DNA of 64,000 nt, taken from assembly GCA_023212645.1 (NCBI GenBank), contig JALBYC010000004.1, positions 682,001-746,000 of the forward strand. Reading direction: 5' to 3'. Both the position numbers and the translations under genes were made by a program. Shown here piece by piece: positions 1-9,520 of the stretch. The notes below the pieces were generated by a model. The model was not told the DNA's origin, ran no database searches, and saw only the letters and a list, made by a program, of their open reading frames with translations. This stretch comes from Farysia itapuensis (lineage: Eukaryota > Basidiomycota > Ustilaginomycetes > Ustilaginales > Ustilaginaceae). Every line of letters starts with the position of its first letter. Positions within the stretch are counted from its first letter, which is position 1.

Positions 1-473
1 GCGTCGACGTCGGACACCACCGATCTTCCGGTTGTCAGCACACCAAATTTGGCGCCACATGAGAGAGCGTGCACAACGGCCGCTTCCAGGAGATGCACGG
101 CTGGCTTGTTTGGCGCAGACTGCCGCAACATTCCCACTAGCGGGTGATCCGAGAAGCAGGCGACAAGAAACGCGGAAGCTGGGTGGGCTGATAGCCCCGC
201 CGCGGACGCTGGCAACGAGCGGAGCAATGCTTGGTATGTTTCCGAGGCTGAGATGACTGACTGTGAAGCATCCTGTATCGATTCGGGCGCTGACGCTGGA
301 CCGGTGCCGAAAGAAAGCGTGCAGCCGGGTGGTGTATGCGGTGTGAGCGCTGCAGCTAGCGCATCTGTAATGACTGTCGAACTGTTCGGGTTGAGCACAA
401 GGATGTCTGTTGTTTGCGTGCCAGACGCTATTTGATCTCCAGACATAGCTGTAGTGTTGGCTATAGACGGCAT
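1..473 (-). CDS. Asp/Glu/hydantoin racemase-family protein (Dcg1-like), 5' part only
   Basis: The frame opens at an ATG (complement of 471-473) and stays open for 157 codons to the left edge, so the 3' end is missing. Visible are a first strand with ILVLNPNSS (residues 24-32), FLVACFSDHP with Cys106 in the place of the first catalytic Cys of the family, and a KFGVLTTG strand near the edge. The order and spacing match Asp/Glu/hydantoin racemases such as allantoin/hydantoin racemases and yeast Dcg1, a protein linked to allantoin (nitrogen) catabolism. A second ATG ten codons in is an alternative start. The second catalytic Cys would lie outside the window. The substrate cannot be read from this part. 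Confidence 0.7.
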   Translation of the reverse strand, partial: MPSIANTTAMSGDQIASGTQTTDILVLNPNSSTVITDALAAALTPHTPPGCTLSFGTGPASAPESIQDASQSVISASETYQALLRSLPASAAGLSAHPASAFLVACFSDHPLVGMLRQSAPNKPAVHLLEAAVVHALSCGAKFGVLTTGRSVVSDVD

Positions 474-789
474 GTTGCGATCTTCGTCAGAATCCAGTCC
501 TTTTCGAGGTGCAGAGGTCAGACTTTGCAACGTACCTGATCTATATATACATGGATTGCTGGCAAGAGAGAGGAATTGGTGTTCTCGAATTGACGTTGCA
601 CGGCGTTTATGCATCAAATTCCGTTATCTCAAAATGTTCGCATTCTCGACCGAGTTCGCGCTCTCGCTGTGGCCCCACAGCTTTACACCCTCCACAACAT
701 CTTCAGCACGGCTCAAGGTTGGCAATTCGTTGCATTTCAGAGTGTGTTTCGCAGTCTAGAGCGGGCTGTCGGAGATCTGCGTAGCTTCT
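474..789. other. intergenic, presumed promoter of the racemase-like gene
   Basis: No open frame here shows codon or family signal. The stretch separates two minus-strand genes, so it should hold the racemase promoter and the 3' UTR of the upstream gene. The only clear motif is the alternating T/A block at 541-550. Confidence 0.4.
541..550 (-). promoter_or_regulatory. TATA-like element upstream of racemase-like gene
   Basis: GTATATATAG on the minus strand lies about 70 bp upstream of the ATG at 473, a usual distance for a fungal TATA element. The call rests on motif and position only. Confidence 0.3.
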
Positions 790-1951
790 TCATTGCCTTT
801 CGATCATGGATGTGGGCTTCTTCATCTTCGGATCATCAGCAGAAGAAGTCTCAGCCGCTCTATCTCTGTTGATGTACTCTTGCTCCCTCATAACGATGGC
901 CCGGTCGCGAGCTCTCTGCTGCTCGATTGCGAAAGAGCCTCTAGCGAACGCGATACCGAGCACGCCAGCCACAAAGAGTCCCGCTGGACTGGGTGTGCCT
1001 CTTTTTGTGACAGCGGTGGTTTGTTCCCCTTGTTTGCGTTTTTGTATTCGAAGCAAACCCGGTTGGCTGGACGTAGCGTGATCACTGACGGGAGAAGTAC
1101 TCGGGGCCCTCTCCAGAGTCCTCGCTGAGTCGGCAAGCGCGCGAGTGGTAGCCTCTTGTTCTTGAGCGTTGATTCTTGCACTGTATTCGTTGAGCTGCTG
1201 AGTGGTGTCAATGTTGGACTTGATCTGATGACCGAGCATGTAGGATGCTACAACACTGACAGCTGAGGCGCCGATGATCTTTGGCGCATTTTTTGGATCG
1301 TGCAAATAACCTATCTTGCCGGTGGAAGTCTTCGCGGTATCAACCTTGGCCGACACGTCTGTTCGCGGCAAAGACTGCGGACCAAGAAGGCCTTGCTTGA
1401 ACACGGCAGAAGATGCAGGCGAGACAGCAGCCGGTTGAGGACCGAAGGCGGGAGAAAGTCGACCTGATCCCCCACCCTCTTTGATTCTCATCCCATCCTT
1501 GGATGACAATAGAGGGCTGCCGATCAAGACCTTTGTGTCTTGCTTGGGTCTCGCAAGGACTGATAATGCTTCACCTCCGTTGTGAAGCGGATCTCGTCCA
1601 GATTGTACAGCTCTCGCTTGTTCTTTGGCCGGAATCGTCGGGCTTTCTGAGCTATGAAAGCGGTCCTGAACACAATGCGCGCGAATTGTGGTCAAAAAGC
1701 GGACAGAACATCATGGCAGGATACACCATCTCTCTTACCATGAATCGGAAGCGTATTTCAGGCAACCTGTGTCCTTTGCCTCTGATCGTAGGGATTTTCT
1801 CGACCGTTTCAACAATGCCGTCTCTTTTCTTGAATCGATGAGGATCGGATCCAACTAAGGCAGGCTGCGGACCCAGGACCACATGCAGTGGTACGGCTGC
1901 CACGACCGCTACCAAGAGATAGCCAGCAACTACTATGCCAAGCACGCGCAT
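790..1951 (-). CDS. unknown protein with signal peptide and two further hydrophobic segments
   Basis: Two exons, 1951-1739 and 1665-790, joined across a 73-nt intron (1738-1666; donor GTAAGA, acceptor TTCAG, phase 0), give 362 residues. Residues 1-20 form a signal peptide or anchor (MRVLGIVVAGYLLVAVVAAV), followed by a KKR dibasic site at 41-43. A long Ser/Pro/Gly-rich stretch leads to hydrophobic segments at about 200-217 and 298-317, separated by a Gln/Glu/Ala-rich, possibly coiled-coil region. The C-terminus is charged. I recognise no family. It may be a membrane protein of the secretory pathway; mitochondrial import is an alternative. It is head-to-head with AIP1. Confidence 0.65.
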
Positions 1952-2316
1952 TTCGAGTCAGTAGAGTCGACAGATCCTCTGGATTCCTCTCTAGCTTTAT
2001 ATTGTAGCAGGCAGGACAACAAAAAGGCACACAGCTGGCATCATGCACTTGACCCACTTCATATCTATTTTTTGCTGCCACAGGTGTGCGAGTCCCCACG
2101 TTCTTCAGTCAGAAGCTGCTAATGAAGTTCTCTGCCACACCGTCTGCGATGTGTATCGACTATCGACGTATCGACGTATCGACTGTCGAGACTTGTTATT
2201 GTCAGACCGCGAATTTACCGCACGGGCCGCCCGGCCCAGCTCCTGAGAAGAAGCTGCTCCCGGCTGTGCAACACCTTCGACCTTTGTACCTCACTCTTAC
2301 GCAAGCAGCTCGCACT
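1952..2316. promoter_or_regulatory. divergent promoter between the unknown membrane protein and AIP1
   Basis: 365 bp between two start codons on opposite strands. It contains an 8-bp tandem repeat at 2154-2184. An in-frame ATG at 2086 would extend AIP1 by 77 residues, but that extension has no resemblance to AIP1 proteins and is better read as leader. Confidence 0.5.
2154..2184. repeat. tandem TATCGAC(G) repeat, about four units
   Basis: Units TATCGAC, TATCGACG, TATCGACG and TATCGACT follow each other directly. The core ATCGA is nearly palindromic. It sits 130-160 bp upstream of the AIP1 start, so it could be a binding-site array or a plain microsatellite. Confidence 0.6.
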
Positions 2317-4143
2317 ATGTCGGCGACCCTTCAGAATCTTCTGCCCTGTAACCCAGTGACGGTGCGAGCTCAATCCACCAAGCTCTCTGCCGATCCAAAA
2401 GGCGAACAGGTGGTGTACTGCCAGAACCGAACGGTGATAGTCCGCTCACTAGTCGATCCATCCAAGCCAGCGCTGGCATACTCGCAACACACGCAACCCA
2501 CTACCGTTGCGCGCATCTCTCCAACAGGATACTACTGCGCGTCAGCAGATCAGGCGGGTAATGTACGTGTATGGGACCTGGTCGGCGATGAGCAGATCCT
2601 CAAGAACGAGGTGAAAGTCATTGCTGGTCGCATCAACGACCTTGCGTGGGACGGCGAATCAAAGCGGATCATTGCAGTCGGAGATGGCAGGGAACGTTTC
2701 GGTCATGCATTCAGCTTCGATTCCGGTTCTAGTGTTGGCGAGATTACTGGACACAGTCGGCAGATAAACGCCGTGGCCATTCGCAAAGATCGTCCGTTCC
2801 GAGCTGTCACAGCCGGAGACGATAACCAGCTCATCTTCTACCACGGCGCTCCATACAAGTACAACAAGACCATCTCGACTCATACGCGCTTTGTGCAAGA
2901 CGTGGCCTACGCGCCGAACGGTGACCATTTTGTCTCTGTGGGCTCGGATGGCAAAGTTTTCGTGTACGACGGCAAGACGGGCGACACCGTCAGCGAATTG
3001 TCCGCCAAAGTCGGCACCGAAGGCCACAAGGGCACCATATTTGCCGTCGCCTTCTCCGCAGACAGCAAACGCATCGCGACAGCCGGTGCTGATGGTTCGG
3101 TAAAAGTCTGGAACATTGCAGCTGAGAAGATCGAGGCGACGCACGACTTTACCGGTCAGGGCCGCCAGAAGGTAGACGATCAACAGGTCGGGCTGACGTG
3201 GACCAGTGCTGGTCAGATCGTCTCGCTGAGCTTCTCAGGCGATCTCAACGTCATCAAAGACGGAAAGGCTACTAAGCTACATGGTGCCTGCAAGAGCTTT
3301 GGAGCACGTGCTTTGGACCTCGCGCCAGATGGCACAACGCTGATTGGTGGAAGCTACGACGGAAAGGTGCTCTCGTGGTCCCCGCAAGGCGCATGTACGC
3401 CTATCGCAGGTGATGGGCACTCAAATGCCGTTCTCGGCATACACTCCAGCCGCGACGAAGTCTTTACCGTTGGTATGGACGATAGTGTACGCACAATCAG
3501 CAAGGACGCCTTCTCTGGCCCATCTACACCAACATCCGGTCAACCCAAGGGTAGCGCTGCATCTACAAGCGGCGTTGTCGTGGTTGCAGCTCCTGCGGGA
3601 ATTGATATTGTTAAGTCTGGAAAGAAGCAGCACCACTCGACGTCCTACTCGCCATCAAGTGCCGCTGTGTCGGCCGACGGGAGCCTTGTTGCGGTCGGAG
3701 CCGAAGACGGCAAAGTGTATCTGTACACGCTCTCGGAGGACTTGGCGCTAAAAGAAAGCACTGTGTTCACCAACAACCGAAGCGCCGTCACTGCTCTCGC
3801 GTTTGACCCTCAACTGAGCCTACTTGCTGCCGGGGAGAGCACGGGCAAGATTCAGGTGTACGATCTTGCGTCCAAGACGCTCAAGATCGCGCACTGGGTA
3901 TACCACTCGGCGCGGATCAATGACCTGCGCTTCTCGCCGGACGGCACCCACGCCGTGTCGGCTAGTCTCGACACCCACGTCTACGTCTGGAGCACCAAGA
4001 AGCCGATGAAGAACATTGCTTTGAAAAACGCCCATGCCAATGGCGCGCAAGCCGTCACTTGGCTAAGCGACAATTCGTTCGCCTCAGCTGGTGCGGATGG
4101 ATGTATTCGCACCTGGTCTCTGAAACGACATGAAGGTGCTTAG
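2317..4143 (+). CDS. AIP1: actin-interacting protein 1 (WD40 cofilin cofactor)
   Basis: A single exon of 608 residues, the usual length for Aip1/WDR1. It works with cofilin to disassemble and cap actin filaments in cortical patches. The protein is WD40 repeats from end to end; examples are VRVWDLVGD, VKVWNIAAE, VYVWSTKKP and the final IRTWSLKRH. The N-terminus (LQNLLPCNPVTVRAQSTKLS, then KGEQVVYCQNRTV) is the typical Aip1 opening before the first of two seven-blade propellers. The start at 2317 was chosen because homology begins there; the frame is open upstream to an unlikely ATG at 2086. It is tail-to-tail with the ABC gene, 114 bp apart. Confidence 0.92.
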   Translation: MSATLQNLLPCNPVTVRAQSTKLSADPKGEQVVYCQNRTVIVRSLVDPSKPALAYSQHTQPTTVARISPTGYYCASADQAGNVRVWDLVGDEQILKNEVKVIAGRINDLAWDGESKRIIAVGDGRERFGHAFSFDSGSSVGEITGHSRQINAVAIRKDRPFRAVTAGDDNQLIFYHGAPYKYNKTISTHTRFVQDVAYAPNGDHFVSVGSDGKVFVYDGKTGDTVSELSAKVGTEGHKGTIFAVAFSADSKRIATAGADGSVKVWNIAAEKIEATHDFTGQGRQKVDDQQVGLTWTSAGQIVSLSFSGDLNVIKDGKATKLHGACKSFGARALDLAPDGTTLIGGSYDGKVLSWSPQGACTPIAGDGHSNAVLGIHSSRDEVFTVGMDDSVRTISKDAFSGPSTPTSGQPKGSAASTSGVVVVAAPAGIDIVKSGKKQHHSTSYSPSSAAVSADGSLVAVGAEDGKVYLYTLSEDLALKESTVFTNNRSAVTALAFDPQLSLLAAGESTGKIQVYDLASKTLKIAHWVYHSARINDLRFSPDGTHAVSASLDTHVYVWSTKKPMKNIALKNAHANGAQAVTWLSDNSFASAGADGCIRTWSLKRHEGA

Positions 4144-4257
4144 GCGAAACACTCACGCACATTCGTTTCTAGAAATACAGACATTGTCGTATAGACTTTG
4201 TGGAGTGTCCTCGAGCATGCTCTTGTCTATCTGAGGTTGTTGGTCAAGGTGATGTGG

Positions 4258-6282
4258 CTAAGGTATGCGTTCGACAACTACGCCGTCACGCAGACGAAGG
4301 AGCTTGCCGAACGAAGTTGGCCATTCTGATTCGTAGTGACTGACCACGACTACAGCCATGTCTCTCCTCGCTTTCGCGTCTACTTCACGCTGTTCCTCCG
4401 TAGAGCCGACCAGACTTGACTCGGGGTGGTCGAGGAATGCGCGCGTACGCTCGACCTGCTTCCTGTCCATGCCTTGGAAGGGTTCGTCAAGCACGACGAG
4501 CTGTGGATGTCCGACAAGCGCACGTAAAAACAGCACGACAGCTTGGCTGCCGTGGCTTAGCTCGGTGAATCCGCGCGACGAAAGTTGTTGCAGATCCGAT
4601 CGAGTCCATCGCGACGAGATCGAGGCCTCGCTCGTCGCTGCTTGTTGCCCAGCGCGACGTAAATGGACATTGTGACCTTGAGGCGTCTTGATCAGATCTG
4701 CAAAGAGTGCAAGCAGGTCGTATACCCGCTCCTTTTGTGTCTCGCTGTACTGCCGACGTGAGAACACGTTCTCGAACCCTGAGGCAATCACTTCGCCAAG
4801 CGTCAAGCCGCCTAAATGGGCGCTTTTCCTCGGAAAGGCGTTGTACAATTCGGGAGAAAGGTGGCCAATGCGTCGATTGATGAGTGTGCGGGCATTGGAG
4901 GGATGGTCGCGTGCGTGTCCAAACAGAGAGAGAGAGGCGGCTTCGAACGAAAAAGACTTGGGATGATCGCCCAGCAGCAGAGCCAAGAGCGTAGTCTTGC
5001 CAGATCCATTGTCTCCTGCCAAGATCCATCGATCGCCTGGATAGATGGATAGATCGACCCGGTTGAGCACAGTTTTGGGGCCGTATATGACCGAGACTCC
5101 GTTCAGTTCCACAAGCGCTGGGACATTTTCGTAGCCACAACCTATACGTCGCTCAGCGTTTGCAAGAACAGCTTCATATCCACCAGACGGCGACGCGGAA
5201 ACAGTCGCACTTGACTGTCCTGCAGCGGGCTTCGGTGTCAATTGCACCTGACTGTTTTCGTGCTCTCGAGGACCCACGTGGGTGATGGCTCCATTGTCAT
5301 CGATGCGAAGGATATGCGTGATGAGCTCTGGTATCACATCCTGCTCTCGCAAGATCAGAACGAGTCTAGGCTTCTTTTGAGCATGCAGCTGCTCAAAGAG
5401 TGCGTACAGCTTGATGCGTGTGGTAGCATCAATGCCGGAAAAGGGTTCCTCGAGCACCACCAACTCGGCTCCTGTGATGAGGGAGGACAAGATCCTTGCC
5501 CGACGCGTCTGGCCGTTAGATAGAGCAATGACGGGTCGATGAAGTAGGGCATCGTCTATCAGCAACAAAGGGGCCATCTGCTGGATGACAGCATCAGCGG
5601 CCTTTGCTTTCCGCAAAGCGCTCTGTCTCTCTGCTTCGCTTCGAAACTTGAGGCACCCAACATCTTGGTTCGAGTCCGGGGTTGCGAGGGGATCAGGAAG
5701 AAAGTGCTGTTGAGCCAAAGTTCCAACAGAGCAGCCAAGAAGGTCCATGAGCCGCTCATACAGCGTGACACGGTCTTGATCGCGAATGGCGCCATACCTA
5801 GCCGCGTAGTTTGTGAACTCGCCCGACGACGAGGTAGACCCCATTTTGGTCGCGAACGAGACATGCTTGATCGCTTCACTTTGACGCTTAGGTTGACTCA
5901 TCAGGGAGAAGTCGTCCGAAAGGAATGGATGAGCAGCCTTGTGAAGCTGACCAGCCTCGAGGCTTTTTGGACGAGCCTTGCCAAGAAGCAGATCCACCAG
6001 ATGACGACGCACGGCTCCACCTTGTTCGGAGGCAGGACCAATAACAGCCCAGCATTCTGACTTTCCTGCATCCTGAATAGTCCAATCTAGGCCGGCGTGC
6101 GTATCTTGTCCTGCCAAAGAGACAGACGAGGGGATACCAACGTTCCTTAGATGTAAAAGAGGCGGTGGCTGATTTAGTCTTGAGCATGCAGAAAACGCTT
6201 TGCGATGCGTGATGGCGTTCGAGATGCGCATGCCATGGCGCAAATTGAGCGAGAGAGCAGACTTTGTCACAAGGTTTCGCAT
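4258..6282 (-). CDS. soluble tandem ABC ATPase, probably mitochondrial (YDR061W/PhrA-ModF type)
   Basis: 674 residues with two ABC ATPase domains and no membrane segments, as in yeast YDR061W and bacterial ModF/PhrA proteins. The N-terminus is basic and Ser/Arg-rich without acidic residues for about 35 residues, consistent with a mitochondrial presequence. Domain 2 has a full Walker A (GDNGSGKTT, Lys429), signature LSHGS and Walker B LVVLDEPF. Domain 1 keeps signature LSNGQ and Walker B LVVLEEPF, but its Walker A position reads GPASEQGGAV (about 82-91) without the GKS/T core. Domain 1 therefore probably cannot bind ATP in the usual way. Substrate and function are not known for this family. 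Confidence 0.8.
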   Translation of the reverse strand: MRNLVTKSALSLNLRHGMRISNAITHRKAFSACSRLNQPPPLLHLRNVGIPSSVSLAGQDTHAGLDWTIQDAGKSECWAVIGPASEQGGAVRRHLVDLLLGKARPKSLEAGQLHKAAHPFLSDDFSLMSQPKRQSEAIKHVSFATKMGSTSSSGEFTNYAARYGAIRDQDRVTLYERLMDLLGCSVGTLAQQHFLPDPLATPDSNQDVGCLKFRSEAERQSALRKAKAADAVIQQMAPLLLIDDALLHRPVIALSNGQTRRARILSSLITGAELVVLEEPFSGIDATTRIKLYALFEQLHAQKKPRLVLILREQDVIPELITHILRIDDNGAITHVGPREHENSQVQLTPKPAAGQSSATVSASPSGGYEAVLANAERRIGCGYENVPALVELNGVSVIYGPKTVLNRVDLSIYPGDRWILAGDNGSGKTTLLALLLGDHPKSFSFEAASLSLFGHARDHPSNARTLINRRIGHLSPELYNAFPRKSAHLGGLTLGEVIASGFENVFSRRQYSETQKERVYDLLALFADLIKTPQGHNVHLRRAGQQAATSEASISSRWTRSDLQQLSSRGFTELSHGSQAVVLFLRALVGHPQLVVLDEPFQGMDRKQVERTRAFLDHPESSLVGSTEEQREVDAKARRDMAVVVVSHYESEWPTSFGKLLRLRDGVVVERIP

Positions 6283-7033
6283 ACTCTCGTCAATGTCATG
6301 TGAGAAGAAGAAGGCACTTCAAAGAAGTTGAAGTCGAGTCAGGCTTCTGTGCTTCGGCTATCAAGACGGTGGTTTTCTACGTGATATTGGCCGAGATGTC
6401 AATCGGGCCCAAAGCACCATCTGTTTCCCGATTGGAAAAAGGTCGCCGCTTTGCAGCACCGCCAGGCGCCAGCAGGTGTCCGCCCGCTCCATTGAAAGCT
6501 TCGACCGCTCTCCCGGCTCCGCCCACCTGCATAAAGTTTGCCGCCTTTCCCCGGTCTGAGCAAGCAGCGGTTCCGGTATTCGAAACGAACAAATGAAGAA
6601 CGGAACGGTTATACGACAGCCGGGAAGGAAAGGGTCAAATCGAGTGCCATTGTTGCAGACCTGCAGCTTGCTGACTAGGAACACAGAAAGGATGTACGAA
6701 ACAAACAGGATGCAGCTCGAGCAAGGTTTGGTACAGGCGCTGATGTCACTACGTCAATGCATTGCACAAAGTTGGACAAGAGCAGTGTGGGGAAACTAGA
6801 GAGAAAGCGTGTCAAGCGCACAGGACAAGTGAGTTTTCTTCGAAAATGGCAAAATTCGGGTTGTGGCCAAGTGCAGATATGCATATTGGAAGCAGCTTCG
6901 CTTTCACGGTGCGTGTACGGATGATGACTTCTTGCATCTCATGCCCCTTATATGTCTGTGTATGCTTCGCTTTTCTAAGCTTCCGTGTCTCTCTCTCCCT
7001 CTCCCATCCTGTATCTGACTTCATCCTGCCATC
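6283..7033. promoter_or_regulatory. 751-bp divergent intergenic region, ABC ATPase / MBOAT protein
   Basis: Only short frames without family signal are present. The last 60 bp before the MBOAT start are pyrimidine-rich (CTCTCTCTCCCTCTCCC at 6990-7006), a common leader of well-expressed fungal genes. No other element is clear. Confidence 0.4.
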
Positions 7034-8539
7034 ATGACTGTACAGGGCACACTCGAGAGGTTTTTGGGCCGACTTGCTGGTCGACCAACGTATTCAAAAT
7101 TAGGGTTCAAGCTGCTGCCATCAGACCCAGTGCTCGACACCTTTCAGCATCTCGGCTGGAAGGTGGTCGAGTATGATCTACCTCCCTACCCTCTGATGAC
7201 GGCTGGCATTATTGGCATTCGAATGCTCGGCTTCATCCTCGGCTCGACCATCGTTGCGCACTTGCTGTACCACCGAATTGCAAAGCGATCGCAGATCGGC
7301 AAGTGGATCTCCATCTTTGGCCTCATTGTAGCGCTCCTCGCCTGGCCTATGGTCACTGGTCGATCGGGCGTCATGCTGCTCGACTTTTGGCGACCTGCGC
7401 TCGGATTCCGATCATGTCTGCTTGTCTGGGATATCTTCCACATTCGAGGCAGACAAGAGGTCGAAAGCTGGTCCTTTGCTCGCTTCTTTGCTCAGCTCTG
7501 GATGTTTCCCATGGAGCTCGACGATATTGCTGATCGAGAGGCTGAGGAGGGCTTCAAGCGTAACCCCCGCCTGGAAAACCTCAAGGGTATGCCCAAGGTC
7601 ACTGTCGAGGCATTCCTTATGTTCGCGACACTCTACATTATCCCGCCCTACGAGCTGACCAAGGACATGAGCCAGCTTGCTTACCACCTGTACTGCTACG
7701 CACTCGGAATCTCTGTTCTTATGGCACTTGCACTCTTTGGCGATGGTATTCTCAAGCTCTTTGGTATTGGCCTCAACATCGAGATGGCCGATATGTTTGA
7801 AAACCCGATTGGAACCACCAACATCCGACTGTTCTGGAGTCACTGGAATCGCGCCATTGCTACTGTTCTTCATCGAGTCGTGTTTGGTGGTGGAAAGGCC
7901 AAGACGGCGCTTCGCAAGAAGCAAGCAGCTGACAAGCGAGAAAAGGTGATTGCCAACAGGAAGCGTCAGCACCTTGACCACCTCTCTGAGACCGACGCTG
8001 GACACACTTCCGGCGAGGAGGATGGACCACGACGCCAAAAGTCGGCAGGACTCAAGCCCATGACTCAAGTTGGCAAGGACGACTCGCAGCTTCGAAACCG
8101 AAAGACTGCTGCCAGCAACGCCAGCAAGGCCAACGGCAATGACAAGCAGGCTGCCGGCACCGAGAAGAAGAAATCGTCCTTCTTGCCCAAGGCTGTGGCG
8201 GCTATTGCTACTTTTGCCATGAGCGGTATTTTCCACGAACACATCACCTTTTTCACTCTCGGATTCGCCAACGGAGAGAACTTCCTCTTTTTCCTTGCCA
8301 ACGGTGTCGCCACTGTCGTCGCAACCTGGTTCAAAAGATCTTTCCCCGAGATCAACAACAAGATCCCCACCTTTGTTTCAGTCCTGCTGCTCCACAGCTT
8401 CTTCCTGGCCGTTATCCCGCTGTTCTGTGCGCCCTTTATTCGATCTGGCTTCTTCATCCAGCTCGAGGCACTCCGATACGAGCTGATGCCCATCCGCGAC
8501 AGGCCGCGTGGCAGCTTCATCTACCTGTTTGGCCAATGA
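7034..8539 (+). CDS. wax synthase-like membrane-bound O-acyltransferase (MBOAT)
   Basis: 501 residues, one exon. Multiple hydrophobic helices surround the two MBOAT hallmarks: FWSHWNRAI (around 275-283), and a helix with SGIFHEH whose His is the expected catalytic residue. This arrangement matches the wax-synthase domain family, which transfers acyl groups from acyl-CoA to hydroxyl acceptors in the ER. Between the two motifs lies an unusual insertion of about 110 residues (roughly 290-400), very rich in Lys, Arg, Gln and Ser, presumably a cytosolic loop. The acceptor (fatty alcohol, sterol, terpenoid or glycolipid) cannot be told from the sequence. Confidence 0.75.
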   Translation: MTVQGTLERFLGRLAGRPTYSKLGFKLLPSDPVLDTFQHLGWKVVEYDLPPYPLMTAGIIGIRMLGFILGSTIVAHLLYHRIAKRSQIGKWISIFGLIVALLAWPMVTGRSGVMLLDFWRPALGFRSCLLVWDIFHIRGRQEVESWSFARFFAQLWMFPMELDDIADREAEEGFKRNPRLENLKGMPKVTVEAFLMFATLYIIPPYELTKDMSQLAYHLYCYALGISVLMALALFGDGILKLFGIGLNIEMADMFENPIGTTNIRLFWSHWNRAIATVLHRVVFGGGKAKTALRKKQAADKREKVIANRKRQHLDHLSETDAGHTSGEEDGPRRQKSAGLKPMTQVGKDDSQLRNRKTAASNASKANGNDKQAAGTEKKKSSFLPKAVAAIATFAMSGIFHEHITFFTLGFANGENFLFFLANGVATVVATWFKRSFPEINNKIPTFVSVLLLHSFFLAVIPLFCAPFIRSGFFIQLEALRYELMPIRDRPRGSFIYLFGQ

Positions 8540-8851
8540 TGTTTGTCGTTTGAATGCTCAACCCTTGTATGCTGATTTGGCCGTTGTCTGAAATTGCGCT
8601 TCGAAAAAAAGAATACCATGAATTTTGCGGGGTTGTTATTGCCGATCTTGGATCGTCGTAAGGGCGCGTACAAGCGAGAATAGAAAGTGATTGGAGTTTG
8701 GACAAGCGGTCTGGGCTTGAAATTTGGCCGTTATTATGGCAACTCGCGCCTACTACGCCCAGATGGCAGCTGAAAGCGGTGACCTCTTTTTGTCTCCCTT
8801 GCTTCTTTATCCTACCATCATCCTATTCGTGTTGCAACACTGCTCAGCACC
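8540..8851. other. intergenic between two plus-strand genes
   Basis: 312 bp holding the 3' UTR of the MBOAT gene and the promoter of the small wall protein. The 8790-8840 stretch is pyrimidine-rich. I see no gene. Confidence 0.4.
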
Positions 8852-9415
8852 ATGTCTCGCCATGTATCTCTGTTAACGGTGGCACTTCTGGTGCTGGTTG
8901 TCGCAGATGCCCGCATGCTTATGCCAGAAAGGAGAGACGGTTCAACAATTACTGTTGAAACAACTCAGTTCAACCCAGCACTCACCAACCAGGGTGGCAC
9001 GACCAACCTTGCAGGTACTTTCAACGTTTCGCCATTGGCAACTTCGACCAGTTATGCTTTCCAGACTGTTCAGCAGACCAGTACATTTGCCGTGAATGGT
9101 GCGGCACCCACTGCGTCGGGGAGCAGCAACAACAGTGGTAACAGTGGCAGCAGTGGCGACAGCAGCAGCTCAAACGGAGATGGCACCATTGTTATTACGT
9201 CAACAGCTTCTACAACCCAGACTGTCGGCATGCCCACAACCACCGCCGCACAGGTGTCCGCCTCGGCAGCATCCAATGGCGGTCTCCCCACACTGGCTCT
9301 CGGCACATCCCAGAACGCTGCTCTGAGCACATCCCCATCCAACTATGGTCTCGTTACAGCTGGCATTGTTTGCGTCCTCTCCACTTCCCTCCTCGCCTCC
9401 TGTCTCCTTCTCTAG
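8852..9415 (+). CDS. small secreted Ser/Thr-rich protein with GPI-type C-terminus
   Basis: 187 residues. A signal peptide (about 1-20, ending in VVADA) is followed by a dibasic ERRD site and then a low-complexity domain rich in Ser, Thr, Asn and Gly with many likely O-glycosylation sites. The C-terminus is a hydrophobic tail (GLVTAGIVCVLSTSLLASCL) behind a Ser/Asn spacer, the pattern of a GPI-attachment signal. No enzymatic domain is visible. It is probably a cell-surface protein. The architecture resembles that of the small protein at 37476-37853. Confidence 0.7.
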   Translation: MSRHVSLLTVALLVLVVADARMLMPERRDGSTITVETTQFNPALTNQGGTTNLAGTFNVSPLATSTSYAFQTVQQTSTFAVNGAAPTASGSSNNSGNSGSSGDSSSSNGDGTIVITSTASTTQTVGMPTTTAAQVSASAASNGGLPTLALGTSQNAALSTSPSNYGLVTAGIVCVLSTSLLASCLLL

Positions 9416-9520
9416 CTTCCCCCCGTCTCCTGTGGATTGTCGATACCCACCGTACACTCCCCGCTTTGCTTTTGGAATGTCACACGCTCTCTGGAAAACT
9501 CACAACACCGTGCAAGGCGT

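Noticed and set aside
2086..2316. N-terminal extension of AIP1 from an upstream in-frame ATG
   Set aside because: The 77 extra residues do not resemble AIP1 proteins, include the tandem DNA repeat, and the protein from 2317 already has the normal length and opening.
5665..5680. GGTTCGAGTCCGGG, a perfect-looking tRNA B box
   Set aside because: It lies inside the conserved ABC ATPase coding sequence, and no A box or cloverleaf stem can be drawn around it.
7412..8242. 276-codon frame antisense to the MBOAT gene
   Set aside because: Shadow; no family resemblance.
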